64,000 bases of DNA from assembly GCA_964389525.1 (NCBI GenBank), contig CAYMEX010000013.1, positions 1 to 64,000 on the forward strand. The letters are read 5' to 3'. The position numbers and the translations under genes are program-made. The number at the start of each line of letters is the position of its first letter. Position 1 is the stretch's first letter. Shown in pieces: positions 8,580 to 17,197 of this stretch. Below the pieces are notes generated by a model. It was not told the DNA's origin, did not search any database, and was given only the letters and a program-made list of their open reading frames with translations. This stretch comes from JAFLTL01 sp964389525. GTDB lineage: Bacteria > Bacteroidota > Bacteroidia > Bacteroidales > Muribaculaceae.

Positions 8580-9250
8580 AAATCCTGCGCGAGTGCCTGC
8601 CAGAGCGGATCATGCGGAACAGGCGCCTTGAGCACAATATGCTCGCCGCTCACCGGATGCACGAAGTCGAGCTTCCACGACAGCAGCGATATCGATCCGT
8701 CGGGGTTGCTGCGCTTGTCGCCGTACTTCAGGTCGCCGCGTATCGGGCATCCCATCGACGAGAGCTGCACGCGTATCTGATGCTTGCGCCCGGTTAGCAG
8801 CTCGATCTCGAGCAGATGATAGCGGTCGGACGACGCCACATGCCTGTAGCGCAGACGCGCCTCCTTGGCACCCGGTTTCGGAGTCTGCGATGCCGAACTC
8901 TTGTTGGTGCGCGCATCCGATCTGATGTAATGATGCAGCTCGCCCGAAGTCGCCGGAGGCGTACCACGTGTCACCGCAAGATATGTCTTGTGTATCTTGC
9001 CGTCGCGCAGCATGTCGTTGAGCCGCGACAGCGCCTTTGAGGTCTTAGCGAAGATCACGAGTCCGCCCACAGGCCGGTCAAGGCGGTGCACCACTCCGAG
9101 AAACACATTTCCCGGCTTGTCGTACTTCTTCTTGAGCCACTCCTTCAGCGTCTCGCTGAGCGGCTGATCGCCGGTCTTGTCGCCCTGCACGATCTCGCCC
9201 GGATCTTTATTGACTACGAGGATATGGTTATCCTCATAAACTACTTTCAT
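8576..9250 (-). CDS. RluA-family RNA pseudouridine synthase
   Basis: 224 residues. The active-site motif VVHRLDRPVGG contains the catalytic Asp58, and YEDNHILVVNKDPG near the start is the usual first strand of the family. GRKHQIRVQLSSMGCPI and GDLKYGD are further RluA-family signatures. No S4 domain precedes the catalytic domain, unlike RluC or RluD, so it resembles the compact RluA-type enzymes that modify tRNA or 23S rRNA; the target cannot be read from sequence. It begins 10 bases after nfnB and overlaps tatD by 4 bases. Confidence 0.85.
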   Translation of the reverse strand: MKVVYEDNHILVVNKDPGEIVQGDKTGDQPLSETLKEWLKKKYDKPGNVFLGVVHRLDRPVGGLVIFAKTSKALSRLNDMLRDGKIHKTYLAVTRGTPPATSGELHHYIRSDARTNKSSASQTPKPGAKEARLRYRHVASSDRYHLLEIELLTGRKHQIRVQLSSMGCPIRGDLKYGDKRSNPDGSISLLSWKLDFVHPVSGEHIVLKAPVPHDPLWQALAQDL

Positions 9251-9260
9251 CGGTCAGACC

Positions 9261-10751
9261 TCACTTTTTATCACGGAGCATTCTGTCCATGGCTGCCGCC
9301 GCACGGCGACCGTCGCCCATGGCAAGTATCACGGTCGCGCCGCCACGCACAATGTCGCCACCGGCATAAAGCACCGGTATCGACGACTGAAGTGTCTCGT
9401 CATCGACAGCGATAGTGCCACGGCGCGTCACCTCAAGCCCCTCGACCGACGAGGGGACAAGCGGATTAGGCGACACTCCCACACTCACTATCACCAGATC
9501 GACAGGCATCTCATCTATCGCGCCCTCGACAGGCACCGGGCTACGGCGCCCCGACGCGTCGGGTTCGCCAAGCTCCATGCGCTGCAGCCTGACGGCACGC
9601 ACGCGTCCGTTTTCATCGCCCAGATACTCCACCGGGTTGTGCAGCGTGAGGAAACGCACGCCCTCTTCCTTAGCATGATGCACCTCCTCGACACGCGCAG
9701 GCATCTCCGCCTCGCTTCGCCGATAGATGATCGAAGCCTCCTCCGCCCCCATGCGCAAAGCGGTGCGCACCGAGTCCATAGCGGTGTTTCCTCCGCCTAT
9801 GACTGCCACACGGCGTCCCTTGAGCACCGGCGTGGCATATCCCTCGCGTCCGGCGCCCATCAGGTTGATACGCGTCAGATACTCGTTGGACGACATGACA
9901 CCGATAAGATTCTCGCCCGGTATGCCCATGAACCGCGGCAGTCCGGCACCCGAAGCCACAAACATGGTCTCAAAGCCCATCGACAGCAGCTCATCGCAGC
10001 TATATGTTTTGCCGACAATCACATCGGTTTCAAATTTCACTCCCGCGCGACGCAATGAGTCGATCTCCTTCTCCACGACAGAGTTGGGAAGACGGAACTC
10101 CGGGATGCCATATTTCAGGACGCCGCCGATCTCATGCAGTGCCTCAAACACTGTAATGTCATATCCACGGCGCGACATTTCACCGGCAAACGACAGTCCG
10201 GCCGGTCCCGAACCGACAACAGCGATCCTGCGTCCGCCGACAGCAGCCGGTGTCTCAGCCCCATCATCGTGCTGCGCGGCCTGCTCGAAGTCAGCGGCAA
10301 AGCGTTCGAGCCAGCCAATAGCGACCGGAGCCTTCTTCATCTTGTTGTAGATGCACTTGCTCTCGCACTGTTTCTCCTGTGGACACACGCGCCCGCACAC
10401 AGCCGGGAGCGCACTCGTCTCTTTCAGGGTCATCGCAGCCTGATGAAATTCGCCGCGCTCGATATTCTTTATGAAGCCAGGGATGTTGATGCCGACCGGG
10501 CAGCCGGTGACACATCCCGGATCGGGGCAGTCGAGACAGCGTGACGCCTCGACGACAGCCCGCTCTCTGTCGAGACCCTGATTTACCTCGGCCGACATCG
10601 TGGTGATGCGGTAGGCAGGATCGAGCTGGGGCATCTGCGCACGGGCTATGGCCGAACGCTCCTTCGCACTCTTTTCACGACGCAACTGCTCGCGCCACTC
10701 TGCGTCGCGCGGCGAAATTGTGGCGTTGCCCTTGGGAGTCTTTTCTTCCAT
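9261..10751 (-). CDS. nfnB: NADH-dependent ferredoxin:NADP+ oxidoreductase, large subunit NfnB (GltA-like)
   Basis: 496 residues. The N-terminal domain holds two 4Fe-4S cysteine sets (CLDCPDPGCVTGC near residue 75, CGRVCPQEKQCESKC near 120). An FAD site (GSGPAGLSFAGE) and an NADP site (IGGGNTAMDSVRTALRMGA) follow. This is the homotetrameric glutamate-synthase small-subunit-like family. The adjacent NfnA-type gene, 8 bases away, argues for the electron-bifurcating transhydrogenase NfnAB rather than a glutamate synthase: no large glutamate synthase subunit is present. The cytoplasmic enzyme couples NADH and reduced ferredoxin to NADPH formation. It is the second gene of a minus-strand operon. 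Confidence 0.85.
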   Translation of the reverse strand: MEEKTPKGNATISPRDAEWREQLRREKSAKERSAIARAQMPQLDPAYRITTMSAEVNQGLDRERAVVEASRCLDCPDPGCVTGCPVGINIPGFIKNIERGEFHQAAMTLKETSALPAVCGRVCPQEKQCESKCIYNKMKKAPVAIGWLERFAADFEQAAQHDDGAETPAAVGGRRIAVVGSGPAGLSFAGEMSRRGYDITVFEALHEIGGVLKYGIPEFRLPNSVVEKEIDSLRRAGVKFETDVIVGKTYSCDELLSMGFETMFVASGAGLPRFMGIPGENLIGVMSSNEYLTRINLMGAGREGYATPVLKGRRVAVIGGGNTAMDSVRTALRMGAEEASIIYRRSEAEMPARVEEVHHAKEEGVRFLTLHNPVEYLGDENGRVRAVRLQRMELGEPDASGRRSPVPVEGAIDEMPVDLVIVSVGVSPNPLVPSSVEGLEVTRRGTIAVDDETLQSSIPVLYAGGDIVRGGATVILAMGDGRRAAAAMDRMLRDKK

Positions 10752-10759
10752 ATCCCTGA

Positions 10760-11554
10760 TCAGTTCTTTGGTTTATCATAAGCGCGCATGCGCAACATCA
10801 TCTCATCGAAATCCACCTGATGCGCGTCAAACTCTGGACCGTCGACACACACAAAACGTGTCTTGCCACCGACACTCACCCTGCATGCTCCGCACATGCC
10901 TGTGCCGTCGACCATGATCGTGTTGAGCGAACAGATCGTCGGGATCTCATATTTCTTAGTGAGCAGACTCACGAACTTCATCATTATGGCCGGACCGATA
11001 GTCACTACCTGATCGACTTTCTCGCGAAGTATGACTTTCTCCACACCCTGTGTGACGAGTCCTTTCTCTCCGGCCGATCCGTCGTCAGTCATTATGATGA
11101 CCTCGTCGCTCCACTCCCTCACCTGATCCTCGAGAATGATGAGAGAAGCGTTGCGGGCCGCAAGCACGCTTATCACGCGGTTGCCGGCCTGCTTCATAGC
11201 CTTGATGATCGGCAGCAGCGGCGCCACGCCCACTCCGCCTCCGGCACACACGACCGTGCCGTAAGGGGCGATATCGGTGGCACGGCCAAGCGGACCGACT
11301 ACATCCTGAAGACAGTCGCCGGGGTTAAGGGCGCAAATTGCCTTCGTGCTATCGCCGACAGCCTGGATCACCAGCGTGATCGTGCCGCGCACCGGGTCGG
11401 AGTCGGCTATCGTGAGCGGTATGCGCTCGCCGCGTTCGCTGTCGATGACAATAACGAAATGCCCCGGCTTGCGGCTACGTGCAATAGGCGGCGCCTCGAC
11501 CACCAGTCTGACTACTTTTTCAGAAAAGTATTGTTTCTCGAGAATCTTGTTCAT
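10760..11554 (-). CDS. nfnA: NfnA, FAD/2Fe-2S electron-transfer subunit
   Basis: 264 residues in the dihydroorotate dehydrogenase electron-transfer family (PyrK-like). An FAD-binding domain (RSRKPGHFVIVI, ERIPLTIAD) is followed by an NAD-binding domain (VCAGGGVGVAPLLPIIKAMKQAG). The C-terminal 2Fe-2S cysteines lie in TICSLNTIMVDGTGMCGACR and RFVC. Together with NfnB it forms the ferredoxin-dependent transhydrogenase, where the FAD of NfnA is thought to take electrons from NADH. First gene of the minus-strand operon running to porU. SudB or hydrogenase-linked sulfide dehydrogenase annotations describe the same family. Confidence 0.85.
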   Translation of the reverse strand: MNKILEKQYFSEKVVRLVVEAPPIARSRKPGHFVIVIDSERGERIPLTIADSDPVRGTITLVIQAVGDSTKAICALNPGDCLQDVVGPLGRATDIAPYGTVVCAGGGVGVAPLLPIIKAMKQAGNRVISVLAARNASLIILEDQVREWSDEVIIMTDDGSAGEKGLVTQGVEKVILREKVDQVVTIGPAIMMKFVSLLTKKYEIPTICSLNTIMVDGTGMCGACRVSVGGKTRFVCVDGPEFDAHQVDFDEMMLRMRAYDKPKN

Positions 11555-11592
11555 TGGTTTCAGGTGTGGAATACATGTCTGTCACATCATCG

Positions 11593-11600
11593 CAAAGATA
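11593..11600 (-). promoter_or_regulatory. Possible nfnA promoter -7 element
   Basis: On the minus strand the octamer TATCTTTG fits the TAnnTTTG consensus, 38 bases before the nfnA start. The -33 element is not clear. Confidence 0.4.
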
Positions 11601-11696
11601 ATAAATATCTTCAGCTTACCCACACCGATGCCGGTCATAGACACCGGCGCAGTTAATTTTGGTTAACTCCGAGGGCGTAAGTCGCCGCTTAATGGT

Positions 11697-11704
11697 TATA
11701 TTTG
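11697..11704 (+). promoter_or_regulatory. rbfA promoter -7 element
   Basis: TATATTTG matches the consensus exactly and lies 21 bases before the rbfA ATG, giving a very short leader. No TTG is present at 19-21 bases upstream. Confidence 0.5.
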
Positions 11705-11725
11705 CAAAACAAGATTGTAAATTAT

Positions 11726-12106
11726 ATGGAAACAACACGTCAAGCAAAGATATCACGCCTTCTGCAGAAGGAGCTTAGTGAAATTTTCAGAAAACAGACA
11801 GCCAAAACACGCGGAAGCATTGTCACGGTGACGACCGTGAGAGTGTCGCCCGACCTCAGTATAGCCAAAGCCTACATATCGGTATTTCCATCCGACAAAA
11901 GCGAGGCCGTGCTCGAGAGCGTGCGCAAGAGCGCGCAGACAATACGCTACGAACTTGCCAAAATCGTGAGATTCCAGCTCCGCAAGACACCCGAGCTGTC
12001 GTTCTTCCTCGATGACTCGATGGACTACATCGAAAACATCGACGCCCTTCTTGGCAAAACCCCGGGCGGGGAACACGAAGAGCCGTCATCTGAGCCCGAG
12101 AAGTGA
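11726..12106 (+). CDS. rbfA: Ribosome-binding factor A
   Basis: 126 residues from the ATG at 11726; an upstream in-frame TTG at 11702 lies inside the promoter octamer and is rejected. The sequence METTRQAKISRLLQKELSEIF, VTVTTVRVSPDLSIAKAYISVFP and KTPELSFFLDDSMDYIENID shows the KH-type fold of RbfA. The protein helps mature the 3' and 5' ends of 16S rRNA in the 30S subunit, in the cytoplasm. The stop codon shares a base with the next start (TGATG), so the downstream permease is probably translationally coupled. Confidence 0.92.
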   Translation: METTRQAKISRLLQKELSEIFRKQTAKTRGSIVTVTTVRVSPDLSIAKAYISVFPSDKSEAVLESVRKSAQTIRYELAKIVRFQLRKTPELSFFLDDSMDYIENIDALLGKTPGGEHEEPSSEPEK

Positions 12107-13338
12107 TGCCGCGGCTCCCGCTGGAGCTACGCATCGCATGGAGATACCTGTTCTCCAGAAAGCGTCAGGCTGCCGTCAATCTCATTTCTTCAATATCTGT
12201 CGCCGGAGTCGCTGTGGCATCGGCCGTGATTGTCATTGCCCTCTCGGTTTTCAACGGATTCATACAGCTGTCGGAAAGCCGATTCTCACGTCTTAGCGCA
12301 CCGATAGAGATCCGGTCGGACAAAACGGCGTTTTTCAATGCCGACTCGCTTGTCGGTGTCATAAGCGACATTCACGGCATAGAGTCGGCATTGCCACTGA
12401 TACGCTCCAAAGCCTATGCCGACGCCGATGAAGGGCAGATGCCCGTAGAAGCAATCGGAGTCGACAGCCGATGGATGGACGCGTCGGGCGCATCATCGAC
12501 CGTGATCGACGGGGCGCCTGTCGTAGCCGACACCCTCGGCGCCACGCTCGGCACTGTCTCGGCAGGCACAGCGATACAGACCGGCGTCAGGCCGGGCGAC
12601 AGCTTCCGGCTTATCGTCCCGCGCAAGCGCGAGCGGCTTAATCCTGGCAACCTGATGGGCAATTTCAGGATCGACACAATTATTGCCGCGGGGGTGACAC
12701 GCACAGGCGAAGACAAGCTGGATGCCGCTCTTGTCATCATACCGCTGCAAAAGATGCGCCGACTGCTGTCGACCGACAGCTGCGCGGCGACACACATCGA
12801 CGTATATCTGTCGGACGGCACGGATGCCGACGACATGAAAGAGATACTCGCCAGGCGGCTCCCCGACGGATTCACCCCACTCACGATAGCCGAACAGAAT
12901 GCCGACTCGTTCAAAATGATCGAGATCGAGAAATGGGTCACGTTCGTGCTTCTGGCATTCATCCTCATTGTGGCGTCGTTCAATATCTTATCGACACTTG
13001 TCATGCTTATGATCGAGAAGCGCGACAACATGTGGCTTCTCCACTCGATGGGAATGGCCGACCGCCGGCTCAGGCATGTGTTCATATGGGAAGGAGTGCT
13101 CGTGTCGGGAGCCGGATGTATCGCCGGAGCCATAGCAGGCACGATACTTGTCATGTGCCAGAAGCAATGGGGATGGGTAAAGCTGTCGGCAGCCGGCATC
13201 GACCCGTCATTGCTTTCTATACCGACCTATCCGGTAGCATTCAGCGCCGAAGATCTTTTTGCCGTACTCGCACTCGCCACAATCACCTCACTGCTTGCAT
13301 CTTCTGTAGCCGTAGTAGTGGGTCGTAAATTTTTTTAG
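12106..13338 (+). CDS. LolC/LolE-type ABC transporter permease
   Basis: About 411 residues. An N-terminal membrane segment (SSISVAGVAVASAVIVIALSVF) is followed by a large periplasmic MacB-type domain, then three C-terminal membrane segments starting at WVTFVLLAFILIVASFN: the FtsX-like layout. LolCE proteins extract lipoproteins from the inner membrane with the ATPase LolD; no ATPase gene lies next to it. The start is taken at the ATG at 12106, which overlaps the rbfA stop; GTG at 12103 is one codon longer and cannot be excluded. Other FtsX-family roles are possible. Confidence 0.8.
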   Translation: MPRLPLELRIAWRYLFSRKRQAAVNLISSISVAGVAVASAVIVIALSVFNGFIQLSESRFSRLSAPIEIRSDKTAFFNADSLVGVISDIHGIESALPLIRSKAYADADEGQMPVEAIGVDSRWMDASGASSTVIDGAPVVADTLGATLGTVSAGTAIQTGVRPGDSFRLIVPRKRERLNPGNLMGNFRIDTIIAAGVTRTGEDKLDAALVIIPLQKMRRLLSTDSCAATHIDVYLSDGTDADDMKEILARRLPDGFTPLTIAEQNADSFKMIEIEKWVTFVLLAFILIVASFNILSTLVMLMIEKRDNMWLLHSMGMADRRLRHVFIWEGVLVSGAGCIAGAIAGTILVMCQKQWGWVKLSAAGIDPSLLSIPTYPVAFSAEDLFAVLALATITSLLASSVAVVVGRKFF

Positions 13339-13415
13339 ACAATTTTGTAACCGTATTTCACGGAGCAGCGTCTAAGGAATAAAACAACCCATTAAAAAGA
13401 CACATACCACCACTT

Positions 13416-14213
13416 ATGAAAAAGCTAACAGCCGCAGCAACCGCAGGACTTATCCTCCTCGCTGCATCAGCGATCCCCACATCGTGTAGCATCTCGGTTC
13501 CCGACGACATAGATGCAGAGAAATTTGAAGAGAAAATATCTGAAGTACAGTCACGCGCGATAGAGGGAATACAGGATGCCCTTGACCAGCCCCTCGTCGT
13601 GGTGTCGCAGGCAGGCGACACCGTAGTCTCCTATCTGCCCGACTCTGTAGCCGAAGGCACAGCTGTGCGCAAGATAACCGTGCGTGTCGACGAGAGAGAC
13701 GACATACGACCCTATCTGATCGACAAACAGCGCCAGACCCTCATGGCACTCTCGGCAATCGTGATACCCTGCGCGACAGTGTTGCTGATAGCTTTTGCAA
13801 TACTTATATTCATCTTTGTGCGCAACCGCAACCGCAATGCCATCATCTCACAGGCCATAGAGAAGGGCTACGAGCTACCCGAAAGTTTCTATTCAGGACA
13901 GAACACAACCCGTGTCATATATCAGAACGCTCCGGCTCCATCGCCCAACGACGACAACAGCGGCACAACACAGCCGGGACAGCCCAACAAGACCGACGGC
14001 ACGTCGTTCAACCTTCCTCCGATCCCCCCGACGCCTCCTGTCAACGACAAGAATCTGCAGAGCGGCATCAAGCTCGCTGTAGTGGGACTGTGCATCCTTA
14101 TATTCTTCCTGATCGTAGATGCCACATCTGTAGCCATACTGGCAGGCGGAATACCGCTCCTTCTCGGACTCGGACGCATCGGATCATGGTACTACCTGAA
14201 CCAGCGTAACTGA
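13416..14213 (+). CDS. DUF6249-like membrane lipoprotein
   Basis: 265 residues. The signal ends in IPTSC (Cys24). A periplasmic segment of about 85 residues is followed by a membrane helix (LSAIVIPCATVLLIAFAILIF), then RNRNRNAIISQAIEKGYELPESFY, the hallmark of DUF6249 proteins. A proline-rich linker precedes two more membrane helices at the C-terminus. The family has no known function; in Bacteroidales it often lies just before an ECF sigma factor, as here, so it may belong to that stress-response unit. That link is inference. Confidence 0.7.
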   Translation: MKKLTAAATAGLILLAASAIPTSCSISVPDDIDAEKFEEKISEVQSRAIEGIQDALDQPLVVVSQAGDTVVSYLPDSVAEGTAVRKITVRVDERDDIRPYLIDKQRQTLMALSAIVIPCATVLLIAFAILIFIFVRNRNRNAIISQAIEKGYELPESFYSGQNTTRVIYQNAPAPSPNDDNSGTTQPGQPNKTDGTSFNLPPIPPTPPVNDKNLQSGIKLAVVGLCILIFFLIVDATSVAILAGGIPLLLGLGRIGSWYYLNQRN

Positions 14214-14284
14214 CAGGCCACATCATCATCGCGGCAGACCAGTCTGATATCACGTGTACAACTAAGTCAAAAACCGGCAGGAAG

Positions 14285-14815
14285 ATGCTTTCGACAGTAG
14301 AAGAGCTGAAACTTATAGCCCGATGCATCGCGGCAGACGACCGCGATGCATTCGGTAAGCTGGTTGACGCATATCAGGACTCTCTGAGACGCTATCTGCT
14401 GAATCTGACACTTGGCGACGCCTGCCTGACCGACGATCTCGCACAGGAGACTTTCATCAAGGCATGGTCTTCGATACGCTCGTTCAAAGGGCTTGCGAAA
14501 TTCCGCACATGGCTATTCCGCATCGCATGGAACGAATATGTGAGCTATCGCCGTCGCGAACGCCCGACAGCCGATCTCGACACTCCGGGTGTCGATGCCG
14601 CCGACACCGACTGCCATGCTGCCGCCGAGGCAAGCATGGACGTGCAGGTTGCACTCAAGGCACTCTCGCCCAAAGAACGCACAGTGGTGCTTCTGTTTTA
14701 TCTGGAGGAAATGCCGGTAAAAAAGGTGGTGGAAATCACCGGCATACCAGAAGGAACTGTGAAAGTATATCTGAAGCGCGCCCGCGAAAAAATGGCTGTC
14801 GCTCTCTCCAATTAA
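14285..14815 (+). CDS. ECF-type RNA polymerase sigma factor
   Basis: 176 residues. Region 2 (about 20-90) includes the core-binding motif DDLAQETFIKAWSSI; region 4 (about 115-170) has LKALSPKERTVVLLFYLEEMPVKKV and the helix-turn-helix IPEGTVKVYLKRAREKM. Sigma regions 1 and 3 are absent, as in the extracytoplasmic-function group. The next gene encodes a small two-helix membrane protein that is probably its anti-sigma partner. The regulon is not visible. Confidence 0.88.
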   Translation: MLSTVEELKLIARCIAADDRDAFGKLVDAYQDSLRRYLLNLTLGDACLTDDLAQETFIKAWSSIRSFKGLAKFRTWLFRIAWNEYVSYRRRERPTADLDTPGVDAADTDCHAAAEASMDVQVALKALSPKERTVVLLFYLEEMPVKKVVEITGIPEGTVKVYLKRAREKMAVALSN

Positions 14816-14842
14816 AAATTTATTGCTATCTTCAACACCGTT

Positions 14843-15148
14843 ATGGATACTCAGGACAAAGAAATCGCCCGGCTGTTTCAACGCGATCTGCCGCAGGCAG
14901 GCCGGGATCCGTGGTTTACACGCAAGGTGCTCAACCGTCTGCCGCGACGCCGCAGCCACACATCGCCACTCGAGTGGGGATGCATCATCGCCGCATGCCT
15001 GCTGCTCACAACCGCATTTATCGTCGAGAGCGCCAGCATCATAAAGTCGCAGGAGCTTCTTGTCGGCGATATATTGATCATGGCCACTCTGACGATGCTG
15101 TCACTCGGTGTAGCCGGCTGGATCGTCAGTCCATACCTGCGCAACTGA
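14843..15148 (+). CDS. Small membrane protein, DUF5056-like, putative anti-sigma partner
   Basis: 101 residues. A short cytoplasmic N-terminus (ARLFQRDLPQAG, DPWFTRKVLNRLP) matches the start of small proteins that follow ECF sigma genes in Bacteroidales. Two membrane helices follow (WGCIIAACLLLTTAFIV and ILIMATLTMLSLGVAGWIV). It starts 27 bases after the sigma gene. The anti-sigma role is inferred from position and topology; no zinc-anti-sigma HxxxCxxC motif is present. Confidence 0.6.
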   Translation: MDTQDKEIARLFQRDLPQAGRDPWFTRKVLNRLPRRRSHTSPLEWGCIIAACLLLTTAFIVESASIIKSQELLVGDILIMATLTMLSLGVAGWIVSPYLRN

Positions 15149-15186
15149 CAGCCTTGCCACTCAGTTTCAAACAGTTAGAACACCAA

Positions 15187-15227
15187 AGCGGAGAGATGCG
15201 CGACAGCATCGTCTCCGCTTATTATTT
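15187..15227 (+). terminator. Terminator of the sigma-factor operon
   Basis: The stem AGCGGAGA-GATGC pairs with GCATC-G-TCTCCGCT (15187-15219), with one bulge, followed by TATTATTT. Confidence 0.7.
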
Positions 15228-15252
15228 CAACGCATTTTTTATTTCCAATCTA

Positions 15253-15283
15253 TTGCACAGAACGAAAAAACACCATACTTTTG
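15253..15283 (+). promoter_or_regulatory. Promoter of the Cys-repeat lipoprotein gene
   Basis: TTG (15253-15255), 20 bases, then TACTTTTG (15276-15283): both Bacteroidetes elements at the standard spacing. The leader to the ATG at 15336 is about 45 bases. Confidence 0.65.
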
Positions 15284-15335
15284 TGGCGTTTTTAAGAACT
15301 TTTCAACCAATAAGGTCAATTTTTAACTAACTAAA

Positions 15336-15578
15336 ATGAAAAAGATGTTTTATGCGGTTGCAGTAGTTGCAGCCATGGCAGTTTGCTCCTGCGGCAACAA
15401 GGCTGAGAACGCCGATGCCACCGAGATCGTTGATGAGGAGTCGGTTGAGCTCGTAGCTCCCGCTACCGACAAGTGCAATTCATGCGACAGCTGCAACACA
15501 CCCTGCGACAGCTGCAAAGCTGCTTGTGACAGCTGCAAGGCCGCATGCGACAGCTGCAAGGCTGCTGCTAAGGCTTGA
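15336..15578 (+). CDS. Small lipoprotein with tandem CDSCKAA repeats
   Basis: 80 residues. The signal ends in an AVCSC lipobox (Cys17 or Cys19). An acidic stretch (TEIVDEESVEL) is followed by CNSCDSCNTPCDSCKAA and two more CDSCKAA units, giving ten cysteines in the last 35 residues with CxxC spacing throughout. The array could bind a soft metal such as zinc or copper or form a disulfide ladder; neither is shown. It has its own promoter and terminator, so it is a separate transcription unit. I do not recognise a named family. Confidence 0.75.
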   Translation: MKKMFYAVAVVAAMAVCSCGNKAENADATEIVDEESVELVAPATDKCNSCDSCNTPCDSCKAACDSCKAACDSCKAAAKA

Positions 15579-15603
15579 TAGCACACACCACAAGAAACAG
15601 TGA

Positions 15604-15645
15604 CGCACCCCACGGGTAACCGGGAGTGCGCCTCTTATTTTTTAT
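15604..15645 (+). terminator. Terminator after the Cys-repeat lipoprotein
   Basis: CGCAC-CC pairs with GG-A-GTGCG (15604-15630) and is followed by a T-rich run (TTATTTTTTAT). It may also serve the convergent gene at 15667. Confidence 0.65.
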
Positions 15646-15666
15646 ACCTGTTTGTAATCCGGCATG

Positions 15667-16200
15667 TTACTTGACTGCCGATACACTGTTGCCTCGTGAA
15701 GACCGGGCACCCGGCTGGGCTGAACCCTGCTTCATGTCACGGTCACCGCGACTGTTTTTCGCCATAAAACGGCTCTCAAGCATCTTCTGATACTGCTCAG
15801 GAGTCAGTATCGACTTAAGCTGCGACAGATAGGCCTGACTGCGCTGATCACGCGCCTCCTTGCGCTGACGCTCGGCATCGGCCTTCTGAGCCTTGGCAGC
15901 CTCGCGCGCGGTTTTGGCCTCTTCAGCCTGCTTTTTGTTGAGCTCCTCTATCGCTGTCACCTGCTGCGGAGTGAGGTTAAGATCCTGCATCTTCGTCACA
16001 TCGACCATACCACGGAAACCACCGTCTTTGTGATGCCCCTTGCAGTTTCCGGCCCTATGGCCATCCTTTTGGGCTTTGCATCCGTTGTCAAGGCACTGCT
16101 CCTGTGCGCTGCGCGTCGATGTGGATGCGTCCTGTGCGAAAGCCTGCGAACCAAATGCTGTTGCGATAGCGATTGCTGCGATAAGAATTGTTTTCTTCAT
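15667..16200 (-). CDS. Periplasmic LTXXQ (Spy/CpxP-like) protein
   Basis: 177 residues. A cleavable signal peptide (to about AFAQ, residue 22) is followed by a Cys/His/Lys-rich stretch (CLDNGCKAQKDGHRAGNC). A long charged helix starts at LNLTPQQVTAIEELN, and a second TPEQ motif (SILTPEQYQKMLESR) matches the paired LTXXQ pattern of Spy/CpxP proteins. Those act as periplasmic chaperones or envelope-stress modulators. The helical region between the motifs is very rich in Ala, Lys and Arg and probably a coiled coil. Confidence 0.7.
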   Translation of the reverse strand: MKKTILIAAIAIATAFGSQAFAQDASTSTRSAQEQCLDNGCKAQKDGHRAGNCKGHHKDGGFRGMVDVTKMQDLNLTPQQVTAIEELNKKQAEEAKTAREAAKAQKADAERQRKEARDQRSQAYLSQLKSILTPEQYQKMLESRFMAKNSRGDRDMKQGSAQPGARSSRGNSVSAVK

Positions 16201-16368
16201 TGTGTGTATTGTTTTATTAAACTAAGATGTCAATTTGTTTTTTCGTTGTCACTGTCTTTAAGACATCACGAAAAGTCATAAGTTTAGCCGCGCCACATTT
16301 TTTAACACCTATTGTGCTGGCATAGCAATATTTATGACAAAAAACGTTGCAGCATGCCGCCCCCGAAG

Positions 16369-16399
16369 TTGCCGACATTGAAGATTATCAATAACTTTG
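16369..16399 (+). promoter_or_regulatory. Promoter of the PHP phosphatase gene
   Basis: TTG (16369-16371), 20 bases, TAACTTTG (16392-16399). The spacing and octamer fit the Bacteroidetes consensus; the ATG is at 16461. Confidence 0.55.
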
Positions 16400-16460
16400 C
16401 AGCCGCCCGGCACAAAACCGAGCTACAGTCACAGAAACAACCAGCCACCACACCGCCGCA

Positions 16461-17183
16461 ATGAAAAATTTTAAGCCACTGGCCGATCTTCATACACACA
16501 CCATCGTCTCGGGACACGCCTACAGCTCACTCCAGGAGATGGCCAAAGCCGCTGCCGAGAAGGGCATAGAGATACTCGGAGTCACCGAACACGGCCCCGC
16601 GATACCTGGTACATGCGGCCGGCTGTATTTCAAGAACATGATCGTGATACCACGCGAAATGTATGGTGTGCGTCTGCTTCTTGGAGCCGAACTTAATATA
16701 CTCAACCACCGCGGCGACCTCGATGCCGACGACAGCCTGCTGTCGATGCTCGACCTGCGCATCGCCGGCATACACTCGGTGTGCTGGGAGGGAGGGACAC
16801 GCATTCAGAACACCGAAGGCGTGAAACGTGTCATTGCCGATCCGCACATACACATCATCTCACACCCGGCCGACGGCTCGGCTGACCTCGATTTCGAGAG
16901 CCTCGTTGTTGCCGCAAGAGACGCGCACACGCTCCTTGAGATAAACTCACACTCCCTGCATCCGGCACGCCATAAAACGACAGCACGCCCCAACAACATA
17001 GAGTTGCTGAAGCTGTGCCGCAAATACGACATGCCGGTCATACTCGGCAGTGACGCACACATAAGTTTCCAGATCGCCGACTACAGCAACGTGATGCCGC
17101 TGATCGACGAGACAGGCTTCCCGCAAGAGCTGATACTGAACGACAAGCCCGGTCAGCTGCTTGACTTTATCGGCCTGGCGTAG
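16461..17183 (+). CDS. PHP-domain phosphatase, YcdX-like
   Basis: 240 residues, close to the family length of about 245. PHP metal-site motifs appear in order: DLHTHTIVSGHAY, VTEHGP, LGAELNI, IISHPAD, and GSDAHI near the C-terminus. GTCGRLYFKNM and RGDLD are typical of the YcdX group. These cytoplasmic trinuclear zinc enzymes hydrolyse phosphate esters; the natural substrate is unknown. It stands alone, with a convergent PepSY lipoprotein gene 15 bases downstream. Confidence 0.82.
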   Translation: MKNFKPLADLHTHTIVSGHAYSSLQEMAKAAAEKGIEILGVTEHGPAIPGTCGRLYFKNMIVIPREMYGVRLLLGAELNILNHRGDLDADDSLLSMLDLRIAGIHSVCWEGGTRIQNTEGVKRVIADPHIHIISHPADGSADLDFESLVVAARDAHTLLEINSHSLHPARHKTTARPNNIELLKLCRKYDMPVILGSDAHISFQIADYSNVMPLIDETGFPQELILNDKPGQLLDFIGLA

Positions 17184-17197
17184 AAAAAGCAGACCTC

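Noticed and set aside
9261..10751. Glutamate synthase small subunit
   Set aside because: No large subunit is present and the neighbour is an NfnA-type electron-transfer subunit, which fits NfnAB better.
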